Source: Tremella fuciformis
Lineage: Eukaryota > Basidiomycota > Tremellomycetes > Tremellales > Tremellaceae
Direction of reading: 5' to 3'
DNA: 64,000 nucleotides
Assembly: GCA_032768795.1 (NCBI GenBank)
Contig: CP136497.1
Coordinates: 684,501-748,500, forward strand
Part shown: positions 10,533 to 20,297 of the stretch, in pieces
Layout: every line of letters starts with the position of its first letter
Position numbering within the stretch: position 1 is the stretch's first letter
Notes under the pieces: model-generated
Told to the model about the DNA's origin: nothing
What the model saw: only the letters and a program-made list of their open reading frames with translations
Database searches by the model: none
Translations under genes and position numbers: made by a program

Positions 10533-11632
10533 GGACGAGCTATACTATCAGCTGCTTCTAGCGCGGGGCGAGCGGCACGTCCGTCCACCGGCGCGTCCGC
10601 ACCCCGCCTCGTGCTGCTGAGGGCGTATTGGGGCCTGTTGCAGGCCGCGTCTTGACGACAGGGTCGGATACGGAAAAGGACATACGAGCTGGAAGTGCTG
10701 CTTCCTTTCACGCCCCTCTCTCGCTTCGCTTCCCTCTCATGTGCACTGGGCATGGGCACCGGTGGCAACTCCTTCTCTCCCGCCCGTCCACGCGACATCG
10801 AACGGGACACGGTCGGTTGACCACGGAGTGATTGATTGACGTGAACCAAGACCGACTACTGGTGTAGTCGCTGATTCGGGTGAAGTGGCTATGCGAGAGC
10901 GAGTGGCCGATGGTGCGATCAAGCAGACCTTGATGCTCGGCGAAGAGGCCTCGGATCTCCTTTCAAAGGGATCACGCAGCACTTGGACCGGACATGATAG
11001 TCGGCTCGTCAATTGTCCTCGAGTGGTCGTCAATGGTCGTGTGTAGAGTGCGTATCGCTGTCAACCGTGTATCGGTCCCAAGACGATGGAGGCGGTGTTA
11101 TCCATCACCAAGCCCATCATCTCTGTAGCTGTAGGGAGGGAAGATTGTGATTGTTGTTGTTGTAGGACAAAGGAGGGGGTTGAGACCGTGCCAGCCTATT
11201 TCCGCGCACTGACCTCGATCCTTGACACTGTACATCTCGTCCCAGTTCCAATGCACAAGACATGTTGCTGCGAAGATGATGGAGGTGATTCGACTGGACG
11301 CACTGCCTTGTCGTCCACCGAGCGATGAGAGCGAGCTGCGGATGTGCACACCGAGACGACGCGCTAAGCAGAGAGTAGTCACGGCTTGGACCTCTTTCCC
11401 CACCCCAGAGTGGGGAAATGATCTTTGACTAGGGCGGTGGCAATCGCCGATATTGAACGACCTCGTGGCAGAATTTTCCAGGATTAAGGAGGGACCAGTT
11501 CAACGCCATCAAGCCTATTTCACTCCTCTCTCTCATCTCTCGTCTCGCCAACAGTCAAGAGTTACTCAAAAGAGGTCGGCGAGGCCTCACAACACTCCTT
11601 GTACCTCTTGTACCAGCAGATATCGATCGAAA
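10533..11632. other. Divergent intergenic region, 1.1 kb
   Basis: Upstream of both the CRIB gene (minus) and SSZ1 (plus). It contains short open frames on both strands, none with recognisable domain content or convincing splice structure. A GTT-repeat-like tract lies at 11151-11163. A short minus-strand frame at about 11265-11220 followed by GTCAGT could be an exon of a small gene, but no continuation could be supported. Confidence 0.35.
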
Positions 11633-13612
11633 ATGTGGGTCAGGCCGTTGAAGGGCAAGTTCTGAGCTCACCTCAAAGGTCGTCTCAGGCTATCCTTGGT
11701 ATCAACTTTGGACAGTCGTACGCCTCTATCGCAGTCATTGACAAGGTGAGTACTCTTACAGGGACATGTAAATGCTCTGTTCTACCTACTTCCGTCTCGA
11801 TGGAGTGCCTGCTCACTGGACAGGAGGGCCACCCGACCTGTATCGCCAACGAAGATGGTGAGCGTCAAATAGCATGCGCCATCTCGTACGCCGGAGAACA
11901 GGTCTACATCGGCAACGGGGCCAAGCCTCACCTGGTCAAGAACGGCCAGAACACCATCATGGGCTTCCGCAACCTCCTCGGACACACCTACGACGAGGTC
12001 GACCACACGACCATCCTTACCGCTCCCCTTATCCCGGAATCCACTACCCCCGCATACACAGTCGACATCCTCCTCCCGCCGCCCAAGCAGCCCACACCCG
12101 CCCCGAGATCAGCAGCCGCCAGCGGGACCGCCACACCCAACCCAGCCTTGCTCGAGCCAGTCCCAGCGAAGAAGACCCTGACCGTTCCAGAAGTGACCAC
12201 CCTCTTCCTGTCGACATTGTTCGCGTCCGCCACCGACTTTCTGGGCACCAAGCCCACCGCCTGTGTCGTCAGCGCACCGACATGGTTCACCCACGAGCAG
12301 ACCGAGGCGCTCAAGAGTGCCGCCCTTGATGCCGGCATCAACGTCCTGCAAGTGCTCGATGAGGCGGCGGCCGTCTTGGTCGGCTACCGTGTCGGACTTC
12401 ACGAGGAGAGGAAAGAGCGCGGACTGCTTGGGAGCCCCGAAGAGGGCAACGCAGGCGAGGAGGAGAAGGGGAGCAAGCGTGTGGCCGTGCTGGACATGGG
12501 CGAGACGAGCTTGGCCATTTCCGTGGTCAGCGTGAGCGAGGGGGAGTACTCGGTGTTGGCCAAGGGCCGGGATGACAAGCTGGGCGGACGGGAGTTTGAC
12601 AACTTGGTGAGTGGCCAACTCTCTACGCAGAGAGATATCCCTGACTGACGTATAGCTGCTCAAACACTTCGCCAAGGAGTTCACAAAGAAGACCAAGGTG
12701 CCCCTCGACCTCCCCTGCGGCCCTGACGCGTCCCCCGTGGACAAGCGGGCCGACGCCAAGCTCGTCCTCGCTGTCGAGCACACGAAGCGATCCCTCTCCG
12801 CCTCTTCCGGAGCCGCGACATGCGCCGTCGAGTCGCTTAAGGACGGCATGGACCTGTCCTCGTCCATCAACCGGTTGCGATTTGACGGTCTCGCCTCTGG
12901 CGTGTACCGCCAAGTGGGCGCCAAGCTCATCGAGGTGGTCCAATCAGCCGGCCTCGACCTGGTGCAGATCGACGAGGTCTTGCTCGCGGGCTCATCGACC
13001 CTCTTCCCTGGTCTGCAGCAGCACTTGGCATTGCTGGTCCCGCCCACCACACCCGTCACCGCTGCCATCGACCCGTCCGAGGTCATCGCCATCGGCTGTG
13101 CGCTGCAAGCACTGCACCTCTCCAGCTTGGAGGAGGGGCTCAAGCTCGACGACGTCCTTGCCTTCGGCCGGGCAGCAGCCGGCACGTTGGCCCAGCCCAT
13201 CGGTATCGCCGTTCCAGGACAAGAGGGCGACGAGCTCGTGAAGATCATCGAGGCTGGTGCACCACTGCCAGTGAGAAGACGCGTCGCGTTCGGCGTGGAG
13301 AAGGGCGCGGAGAAGGTCGGCGTGGAGGTGTGGGAGGGCAAGGACGAGGTCAAAGTGGAGAAGGTGGAGAAGCCGCCCAAGGAGGCCAACGGGGATGACG
13401 AGGAGGACGAAGATGAAGATGACGAAGAGGAGGAAGACGAGGAGATCAAGACACCCGTGACGAAGCGCGTCAAGGCCCTCGGAGGCGTCGAGGTGGCCGT
13501 CAAGGGCGAGGGCCAGATCTTCCTGGAGGTCATTGTGCAGCGCGGGGGCGGCATCGAGGTGCGCGCGTGGCAGGAGGGGCACGAGACCTCTGGAGACAAG
13601 TTTGAAGCTTGA
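11633..13612 (+). CDS. SSZ1: Ssz1, atypical Hsp70 of the ribosome-associated complex; split start codon
   Basis: Partner of zuotin at the ribosome exit tunnel, where it helps nascent-chain folding. Exons: 11633-11634 (only AT), 11679-11745, 11824-12606 and 12656-13612, encoding 602 aa. The first intron (GTGGGT...CAAAG, 44 nt) splits the start codon as AT|G, giving MSSQAILGINFGQSYASI. The Hsp70 ATPase fold is seen in GINFGQSYASIAVID, VLDEAAAVLVGY, VAVLDMGETSLAISVV and the GGREFDNLL region; VLLAGSSTLFPGLQ is the second phosphate-binding loop region. The short substrate-binding part ends in an acidic tract (codons at about 13396-13446), then a beta-rich tail. Length exceeds yeast Ssz1 (538 aa) mainly through the linker near 12060-12160 and the acidic tract. 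Confidence 0.9.
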
Positions 13613-13693
13613 TTGTCTGCCATCTGCGCTATCCACACGACTTGAGCATAGAGGGTAGATACTGCATGCATGGTGCAACGGCGCCTAGCCGTC

Positions 13694-14693
13694 TCATCTG
13701 AGCTTTTTATCTTCAAAGTAGACCTGCCGTCAGTCTCAGCACGAGTAGCGGGTGGGAGTGCAAGGTGGAGAGGAGACCCACCTTGAGATGCCGCATCTGC
13801 CAGACGGCAGCCCCGATCAGCACCGCAATCTGGATGACAGACCACCATACCGCCCGAGCATTGGTGGCCTCGCTCGCGTCGCGAAAAGTAGCCTCGACTT
13901 CGCGCATGTACCGCTGTTCCCGCTGGATATCCTGCACCTTCTTGTTGAGGTCGCGCAGCTTCGTCACGATGGTCGTGACGTGCGAGATGTCGTTTCTGCC
14001 AGCCATCAGCCCCATCCATTTCTCACATTCCTCCCAGCAGCCTCGAAATGCAGAGGCGAGAGGTAAGAAGGTGAACCCACTCGGTGTCGTGCTTGGCGCT
14101 CCCGACGTTGATGTCCAAATACATCTTGATCACTTGCGTGGTCAACCACCCTCCGGTGACATTGGAGTGCAGGCAGATCTGATGGTCGCCCGCCTCGTGC
14201 GAGGTGAAGGTGAATCGGCCATCGGGGGGCCCGCGGGTGTTCACCACCGTATGCCCGCTGCTCAGTTCCTGCCCGTCAGCCCCCTCCTCCCTCTCCCCCC
14301 TCCCCTCCCAGCTGTATCTCGCACAGGCTGGAGCAGACCCACCTCGACGTTGACGTGGATGCCCATGCTCGGCTCGCCCTCCCACGCTTTGCTCGATTCG
14401 TTCCATAGCAGTGCGCGATAATGTCCTGCACCTCAGCGTCGCCTCTCTGATCCCCTATCATCCCTGTCGCCTCGCCTGAACCATATCGCTGGAATTGCCT
14501 GCGTCAGAACGTCTGATACTCACCCTCGACGATCGTCTCGGATGCCAGTTCTTCCAGAAAGCACCTCTTCTCCGTTGACTCAAAGTAAAAGTGCAGCCCC
14601 TGTGCGTCAACCCTGCGCCTCTGCTGCTCAGTCTGGACGTACGAGGGCGTGGGGTATGAGTGGGAGCGCTAGCAGCGCCGAGAGCAACCTCAT
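13694..14693 (-). CDS. p24 family cargo receptor (EMP24/GP25L, alpha-type)
   Basis: Type I membrane protein cycling in COPI/COPII vesicles between ER and Golgi. Six minus-strand exons: 14693-14643, 14599-14524, 14425-14343, 14268-14081, 13995-13782 and 13723-13694, giving 213 aa. It begins with a signal peptide (MRLLSALLALPLIPHA), then the GOLD-domain opening LHFYFESTEKRCFLEEL and the paired cysteine in HQICLHSNV. A coiled coil follows (TKLRDLNKKVQDIQREQRY), then a transmembrane helix (VWWSVIQIAVLIGAAVW). The tail YFEDKKLR carries a C-terminal dilysine (KKxx) COPI signal. It converges with SSZ1, with only 81 bases between stop codons. Confidence 0.92.
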
Positions 14694-15106
14694 CTTGCTC
14701 TCCTACCACCTTCTTCTGGATCCCCGTGCTATTGCGACTGCCTTGTGCTGTTCGAAAGCCAAAAGGCAGGTCAGAGTCGTCGTAGAGTGCGCGCGTGGCA
14801 ATGTCGCGTGGCGCTGCCCTCTGTCCATCTTTAAGACTTCCTTCCTTGTTGCTTCATGATGCAGCGAGCGCAAATCAAGAGGACGGGGTACTCGCCGGCA
14901 TCCACATCATCTCTACACCTCTCTGATCAGCATGCATGCATACAGTGTCTTGCTGCAGCTGGATGCTCTCAGGCGGCGATGACCGCTCGGCAGGATGGCG
15001 TCACACGCCGCCATCACGTGTCCCGTCCCGACCACTTACCCAGTGCTGTCATCCTGTTAACGACTTTTGCCCACCACCAGTTAGCTAGAGGTAGGGCACC
15101 ATCACC
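14694..15106. other. Divergent promoter region
   Basis: A 413-base gap between p24 and the DsbA-like gene. A CATGCATGCATAC alternation occurs near 14930-14942. No gene or RNA was recognised. Confidence 0.35.
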
Positions 15107-16014
15107 ATGGCCGTCCCCCGCGCACTTAGCTTTCTTCGCCTCGGCACCGGCTCGCAGAGCCTCGAAGTGTGAGTCGGCCTTGGACATAGGCAGCTCGATG
15201 GCGAAGTCCGGGGATGAAGGGGAGGGGCTGGGCTGAGTCATAGCTACCTCGACCCGGTGTGCCCGTTCTCCGCCAAGATCCTGCGCTCGCTCTCGGCCAA
15301 CGTGATCCCGCTCGTGCAGCCCGGGGGCAAGTACGAAAAGGAGCTGAGCGTAGTATTGTGGCCGTACCCACAACCATTGTGCGTCTCCCTTCCCCACGCG
15401 CAAGGCAGTATGAAAGAGAGACTGAGAGCAGCCACTACTTTGGCAACTTTGGCGTCGAGGCCTTGCTCGTGTTCGGCACCAAGTACCCCAAGCTCTTCCT
15501 CGAGTACTTCCACAAGGCGCGTCTGCACCATACTCCAAAGATGTAAGGAGGCTGACTTCTAGTTGATGGACGCACAGGACGGGTTCAAGAACCGCCCAGT
15601 GGCAGATATGACGCCTAACCAGGCGCGCGACCGCCTGACCGACCTCGCGCTCGAAGTGCTCGAGGCGGCCAACCAGGTCCAGGGACCCAAGTCGAAGATT
15701 TACGGCGAGCTGCGCGCGCAGCTGGACGTGCAGGGCGCTTCGAAGGAGGGAGACAATAAGGGCAGCACGGCATTTGATCTCATGAAGCACGCCAGTAGGT
15801 CAGCTGTGTCATTGATAATTTCGAGCTGATCGGCAGTCAAAATCGGCAGGCAGAACTCGATCCACATCACGGTGAGTCACCGAGACAGTGAGGGGCTTGG
15901 AGAGGCTGACGGCAGCCTACTGTACTGTTCGACGGGCTCAGGTACGACTCTGTTTCGTCCTCGTGGGGCAAGGAGGAGTGGGAGAAGTGGCTCGCGTGGG
16001 TCATTTCAGTGTAG
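15107..16014 (+). CDS. DsbA-like thioredoxin-fold protein
   Basis: Six exons, 15107-15168, 15244-15378, 15432-15516, 15563-15794, 15837-15871 and 15916-16014, give 215 aa. The thioredoxin-like domain starts YLDPVCPFSAKIL, so only one cysteine of a CxxC-type site is present (C-P-F-S). The C-terminal end has a PTVLFDGLRYDSVSSSW segment typical of fungal DsbA-like thioredoxin_4 proteins. Phase across the third intron works only with a GC donor (AAG|GCGCGT at 15517) and TAG acceptor, a 46-nt intron of the usual size. Function is unknown; a thiol-disulfide or glutathione-transferase-kappa-like role is possible. It converges with SFM1. Confidence 0.72.
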
Positions 16015-16135
16015 TGGGATGAGAGCCGTGCTGATTTGCCAGGGAGAGGCTCGCCTGACTCGATCATCGCACGCAAGGAAAAGCAAAGTTGTAGAGCAGC
16101 GTCCAGGGGTGGGGTGTACTCGTACAGCGATGCAT

Positions 16136-16883
16136 CTAGAAGTCGTCAATGGTGCGGTTCAGATCCGCCTTGAGGTGGTCCTTCATGCCCGGCGGCAAGA
16201 TCGGCTCCTTATTGCCGTCCACCACGTATCCTTCTCTCAGCTTCGTCCGCAAGCCCGGCTCAATGAGGGGGAAGGCCGAGACTCACGGAACGGCATCTCG
16301 ACACTCTCATGCTTTCCAAAACTAATTGTGGGAAAGTCGGCATACTCTATCCCCCCGAGGGTCTTGCCATCCTCCACCACCATCTTCGTCACCATGACCG
16401 CCGTGTCCGTCGTCATCTGCTTCTCGCCCAGATGCCGGCCCTCAAAGCCCAGCTTGCGCAGCTCGGCCGTCCTATCCCTCGGCGGATCGTCGCCCAGTAT
16501 CCCTCCGTACAGAAAGACGTCGAACGTCTCGCCGTCCCCTGGCGCGAGCTCCTTCGGCGCCTTCGGGTCCAGGAGGCACACCCGTGCAGGGGGAACGGGC
16601 GGCTCGCTTCCCGACAGAAAGGAGAGGATTGGCTCGGTGTGCAGGTGTGCCTTGGGAGAGGCGAGCGTGCGTGCGAGCGGGGGGATGGAGGAGGGCGAGA
16701 GGGAGGTGAAGTGGATCGAGGAGGACGGGCCGACGATGGACAGCATGTGCTTGTACTCGAGCGTCACCCATTCTGGCAGGGCCCGTGTCGCCGCGTCGTC
16801 CTCTTCCATGTGCTCTGCCTCTCAGCTCTCTTTTGTCCTGTCTGCGCGAGAGACGAACCGATCACGTATCTGTAGCCTGCCAT
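16136..16883 (-). CDS. SFM1: Sfm1-like SPOUT protein arginine methyltransferase
   Basis: In yeast Sfm1 methylates ribosomal protein Rps3. Three exons: 16883-16859 (25 nt), 16814-16287 and 16230-16136, encoding 215 aa, the expected family size. The N-terminus reads YRYVIEHMEED then PEWVTLEYKHM, matching the conserved Sfm1 opening (I-E-H-M-E and W-v-x-L-E-Y). The C-terminal knot region includes FDVFLYGGILGDDPPRDRT, the SAM-binding trefoil loop, and PTISFGKHESVEMPFRYV. The second intron has an unusual GAGAAG acceptor, but phase and family similarity across it are good. Confidence 0.88.
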
Positions 16884-17051
16884 CTTGGTTAGAGTATTGC
16901 CATGGACGAGCTATTGCTTGACGGTTCAAGATTTCAGATCTACGCTGTTTCGGATCCGAACGAGATCTCGGCGTCACCACGTGCCGCCGCCTCTCGGTCT
17001 CTTGCCTCCGCTCTGCTGACAAGCTAACAAGCTGAAGCAGCCACAACAGCC

Positions 17052-17738
17052 ATGTCGCTCGAGCCAGGCCACGCAGACCCCTCCTCCAGCTCGACGCCCA
17101 TCAGCCACACTCCCCCTCTGACTCCATCCGCAGCACCGCCCATCACCTACCGCCTCGCCTCGCCCGCGGACGCCCCGGCCATCGCGGCGCTGATAGGCAG
17201 CGTATGGGCCCAGTTCTTCGCGTGGTCCGTGACTCCCGCCGACTTGGAGCACTACCTCACTGTCATTCTGGCGCCGGAGACGATCGCGTCTGAGATCGCC
17301 TCCCCTTCACAGCGGTTCTTGCTCGCTGTCGCACCTGCTCAGCCGCAAGATAAGGCGAATGACGATGGGAAGACGCCCCCACCGGACTTAGCAGACGGCA
17401 CGAGCCTCGTAGGCGTCTCGCAGCTCGTCTTGGACGCCACGACCTCGGCGCTACCTCCACCCACAGAAACAGCAGAAGGGAAAGGGCGGTTCGTCGAGCT
17501 GCAGCGGCTGTACGTGCATGAGAAGCACCACGGCTCGGGGCTCTCGCGCACGCTGTTCGAGCGCTCGGAGGAGCTGGCAAGAGGGGAGGGGTGTGAGCGA
17601 TTATGGCTGGGCGCGTGGGAGAACAATAAGCGCGGGATACGGTTCTATGAGAAGATGGGCCTCAGGGAGGTCGGCGAGAAGACGTTTGTCATGGGTCGCG
17701 CGGTCCGGCGGGACTTGGTCATGCTCAAGGCGCTGTAG
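17052..17738 (+). CDS. GNAT family N-acetyltransferase
   Basis: Single-exon gene of 228 aa. After a Ser/Pro/Thr-rich N-terminus, the GNAT fold begins ITYRLASPADAPAIAALI and ends with the acetyl-CoA binding segment LQRLYVHEKHHGSGLSRTLF, followed by LWLGAWENNKRGIRFYEKMG. This last motif (W-E-x-N-x-x-A/G-I-x-F-Y) is diagnostic of GNATs such as spermidine/diamine or RimI-like enzymes. Substrate cannot be told from sequence. Its start ATG lies 168 bases from the divergent SFM1 start. Confidence 0.88.
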   Translation: MSLEPGHADPSSSSTPISHTPPLTPSAAPPITYRLASPADAPAIAALIGSVWAQFFAWSVTPADLEHYLTVILAPETIASEIASPSQRFLLAVAPAQPQDKANDDGKTPPPDLADGTSLVGVSQLVLDATTSALPPPTETAEGKGRFVELQRLYVHEKHHGSGLSRTLFERSEELARGEGCERLWLGAWENNKRGIRFYEKMGLREVGEKTFVMGRAVRRDLVMLKAL

Positions 17739-17837
17739 CCTCAATGATGTAGATAGTACGAGCCGCATAGGCTATAGACAGCATGCATAGACATCAATCT
17801 TTGGGTCATGTAGCCTTGCTTGCGTAGAGTCGAGACT

Positions 17838-18556
17838 CTACTTTTGAGAGATGTGGCCGCGCGGCACCTCGCCCTCCTGCTTGTCAGCGCCGCTGTGGCT
17901 GCAGAGGCAGACGCACGTTGACGTCCACGCCGTCTTTGAACCATCGCTCTTCTTCTTTGATCTCCACGGGATTCCCGCTCATCTGCCTATCAGCCCCTGC
18001 CCGCCTGCCCTCCGTCCCTCCCTCCTAAACTCACCTGCCGACTCTTCATGCGCCCATCCTCAGCAAAGACCCAATGCTCAATGCCATACACCCGAGTCCA
18101 CTTGCCCCCTTCGGGCGTCTCGGAGAACTCGTACCAGAACTCGACCGCGCTGGACATCAGCCTCAACCCTTCTTCCACATCACAAGACGGTACGCACATC
18201 TTGTTGTCGGAGAAGGCGAAGAGTTCCTTCCTGAGCCGGTAGTTGTGCTCTTTGGCCCATTTGCGAGTGAGGAACGCCTCTATGGCTTCGCGCCCAGAGA
18301 AGAACTCGTCCCTATTGCGCCAGACCGAGTCGGGTGTGTAGGCGGGCGAGACAGTCGGGGGTGAACGCGTATCTGCGAATCAGACAAAGTCGCCAATGCA
18401 TACTTTCAGCTGGAGTCGGCTTACTCCACTTGTCCTGCGCGGCCTTGACCTTTCTGTCTACTTAGCTCAGTAAGGGAGAACGGGAGCGACGTACTGCCTC
18501 GCCGTCTCCGCGGTGAATGGCGGAAGAGGGTGCAGGGGCTTTTCAGCGGTCGACAT
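17838..18556 (-). CDS. DUF1348 NTF2-like protein
   Basis: Six exons on the minus strand: 18556-18495, 18453-18425, 18372-18198, 18149-18035, 17982-17917 and 17876-17838; 161 aa. Typical DUF1348 features are present: PPFTAETARQKVKAAQDKWN, then YTPDSVWRNRDEFFSGREAI, FLTRKWAKEHNYRLRKELFA and ERWFKDGVDV (the last four segments are consecutive family blocks). The family adopts an NTF2/SnoaL-like fold of unknown function, common in bacteria and scattered in fungi. The second intron acceptor (TAGACAG) was chosen because only that AG keeps frame. It converges with the GNAT gene. Confidence 0.88.
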
Positions 18557-20297
18557 GGTGCGTAGAAAGGTCTTTGCGGGTGCACGGATGGAGCTGCTGC
18601 CTGTACGGCCCAGTGCCAGGCGAGATATAAGCATGGTGGACATCGTGATTCGGAATTGCAGGCGGCTCGAGTCGAAGCGAGAATAGATTGCTCAGCATGT
18701 GCTCATCGAATGCGATTCCCGTCCGGTCCTTGGACGCGTGTGATTTCCTTTGGCCTTTGTCTTTGCGCATCACGAGGCTGTCCAGCGATGTAGACCAAAC
18801 GTGTCGCGCGTCAGGCAGCTCAAAAGCACACTGACAGCTGTTGGGAAGTGCCTCGCAGGAGATGCAACTGTCCCAGTGACGACGACTTTACTTGTGCAGA
18901 ACGATCTCATTGTTCCTTCAGTGGACGCCGATCCGATCCACACCCACAACCATGGCCATGCATGTGGTCGATGACACCCCCGACCTCGCCCAACGCCATG
19001 CCGAGCGCCTCCAAGCTTGGCGACGCCCGCCGTGGCTTGAGCACTTGACGTCGTCGATCTCTGCATCCCACCGGACGTGTCATGTATTCCCACCCCCGTT
19101 CCTCCAATACAAGCTCGGGACCTCGCACGAGTCCAGAAGCTCAGCTACTAATCCCCCGCCAGGGGGATTAGTAGGATGTATTAGCCAAACAACCCCCTGG
19201 CGAAGGGGGGATTAGGAAAAGGGCCACCCCTCGCGCGTGCTTTTTCTTCCTGAACCCACCCCGCAGCAGGTTTGCAGTTTGCATCAGGGATCGAATGGTA
19301 GCTCGGTGCCGTGTTGCTCTCAAGACGGACCCTCGGTAAAGGCTGTTTGACTGTCCTTACTGCTCTCGACAGCGACCTCGACACCTTGGACAACGACATT
19401 GACGCTGCTGTGCTCGACGTGGACCGCCAAAGGACACACGACGCCGACACGTCCTGCCCTCGGTCAGGCACAGCGACCTTTGACGGTATCTAGGATTGGA
19501 TCTGGCTTTGCGCACAACATCCTCCTTCATCACTGCTTCGACTGCATTGCTCAGCTGTAGCTGCAATAGGAGCAGCAGGAGGCAGTGAAGAAAGGCAGGT
19601 GCATGGCGCTAGAGAGGCCGAGACTGGACTGTCCAAGGTGAGTTGTCTTGTCGAAAGGCGTTTCATGTGGTCGCACAGGCCACTCTGTTGGCCCTGACGC
19701 CATCATTATCCTCCCTGTCTCCTCTCTCGACCAAAGCTGACGCTCGTGCCCTCTTGCCTGTTCGCCACCACCACCTATTCACATTGCTTTCACCTCCTAT
19801 CATCTACCCACCTCCCAGCCACACCGAGGCCCACCATCTATACCCCTCCAACCGACAGGCCACTCCAGCCCACCACACTCGTTAGCCACCTCTGGCAGGT
19901 TTCACATACTCGCCTCCGCCTCACGACCACACCGCCCACAGCCACAGCAACATCCTTTGACGACCCCCCAAAACGACCGCGACGAGCTCTTTTCACCATC
20001 CCCTCCTCCGCGCAACGTGACCCACACAGGAAGGGCTGCCTGGATACCCGGCCACGCTCGAGTAATTGCATTCAGCCCCGGTCAGCCTGAGACGCGTACG
20101 AGCAGCGACGCTGCGGACCCCACGCCGTGGACGGCGCCCACAGGTCGGTCCTTCCCTCCTTCTCTCGAAATCACATCTGTGTACAGTATATTCGCTGCCT
20201 TCCATTTCGCCCATGAGAATCAGGGAGCGTCCACTGATCATGGTAGCGCTCGCAAGCACCATCTCTGCCTAGGCCACCTCGCAGCGGTCCCGGCACC
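18557..20297. other. Large intergenic region upstream of the mucin gene
   Basis: About 1.74 kb with no gene I can support on either strand. It holds a strong palindrome and repeats (19145-19215), a C/T-rich stretch at about 19690-19900 and a GTGAGT-type donor near 19639, which suggests a long, possibly spliced 5' leader for the Msb2-like gene. Long leaders are common for signalling mucins, but this is inference. Confidence 0.4.
19145..19215. repeat. Perfect hairpin plus diverged inverted copy
   Basis: CTACTAATCCCCC at 19145-19157 pairs perfectly with GGGGGATTAGTAG at 19162-19174 around a GCCA loop (13-bp stem). At 19193-19215, CCCCCTGGCG repeats the first hairpin's centre in inverted form and is followed by GGGGGGATTAG. 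The segment is bounded by CTAATCCCCC and GGGGGATTAG-type ends. It could be a MITE remnant or a protein-binding palindrome. Confidence 0.75.

Noticed and set aside
11220..11400. Possible exon of a small minus-strand gene followed by GTCAGT
   Set aside because: A donor-like site exists, but no downstream exon could be joined with recognisable content.
12109..14019. 636-codon open frame on the minus strand across SSZ1 and p24
   Set aside because: It is antisense to a well-supported Hsp70 gene, has low-complexity composition reflecting GC-rich codons, and contains no family motif.
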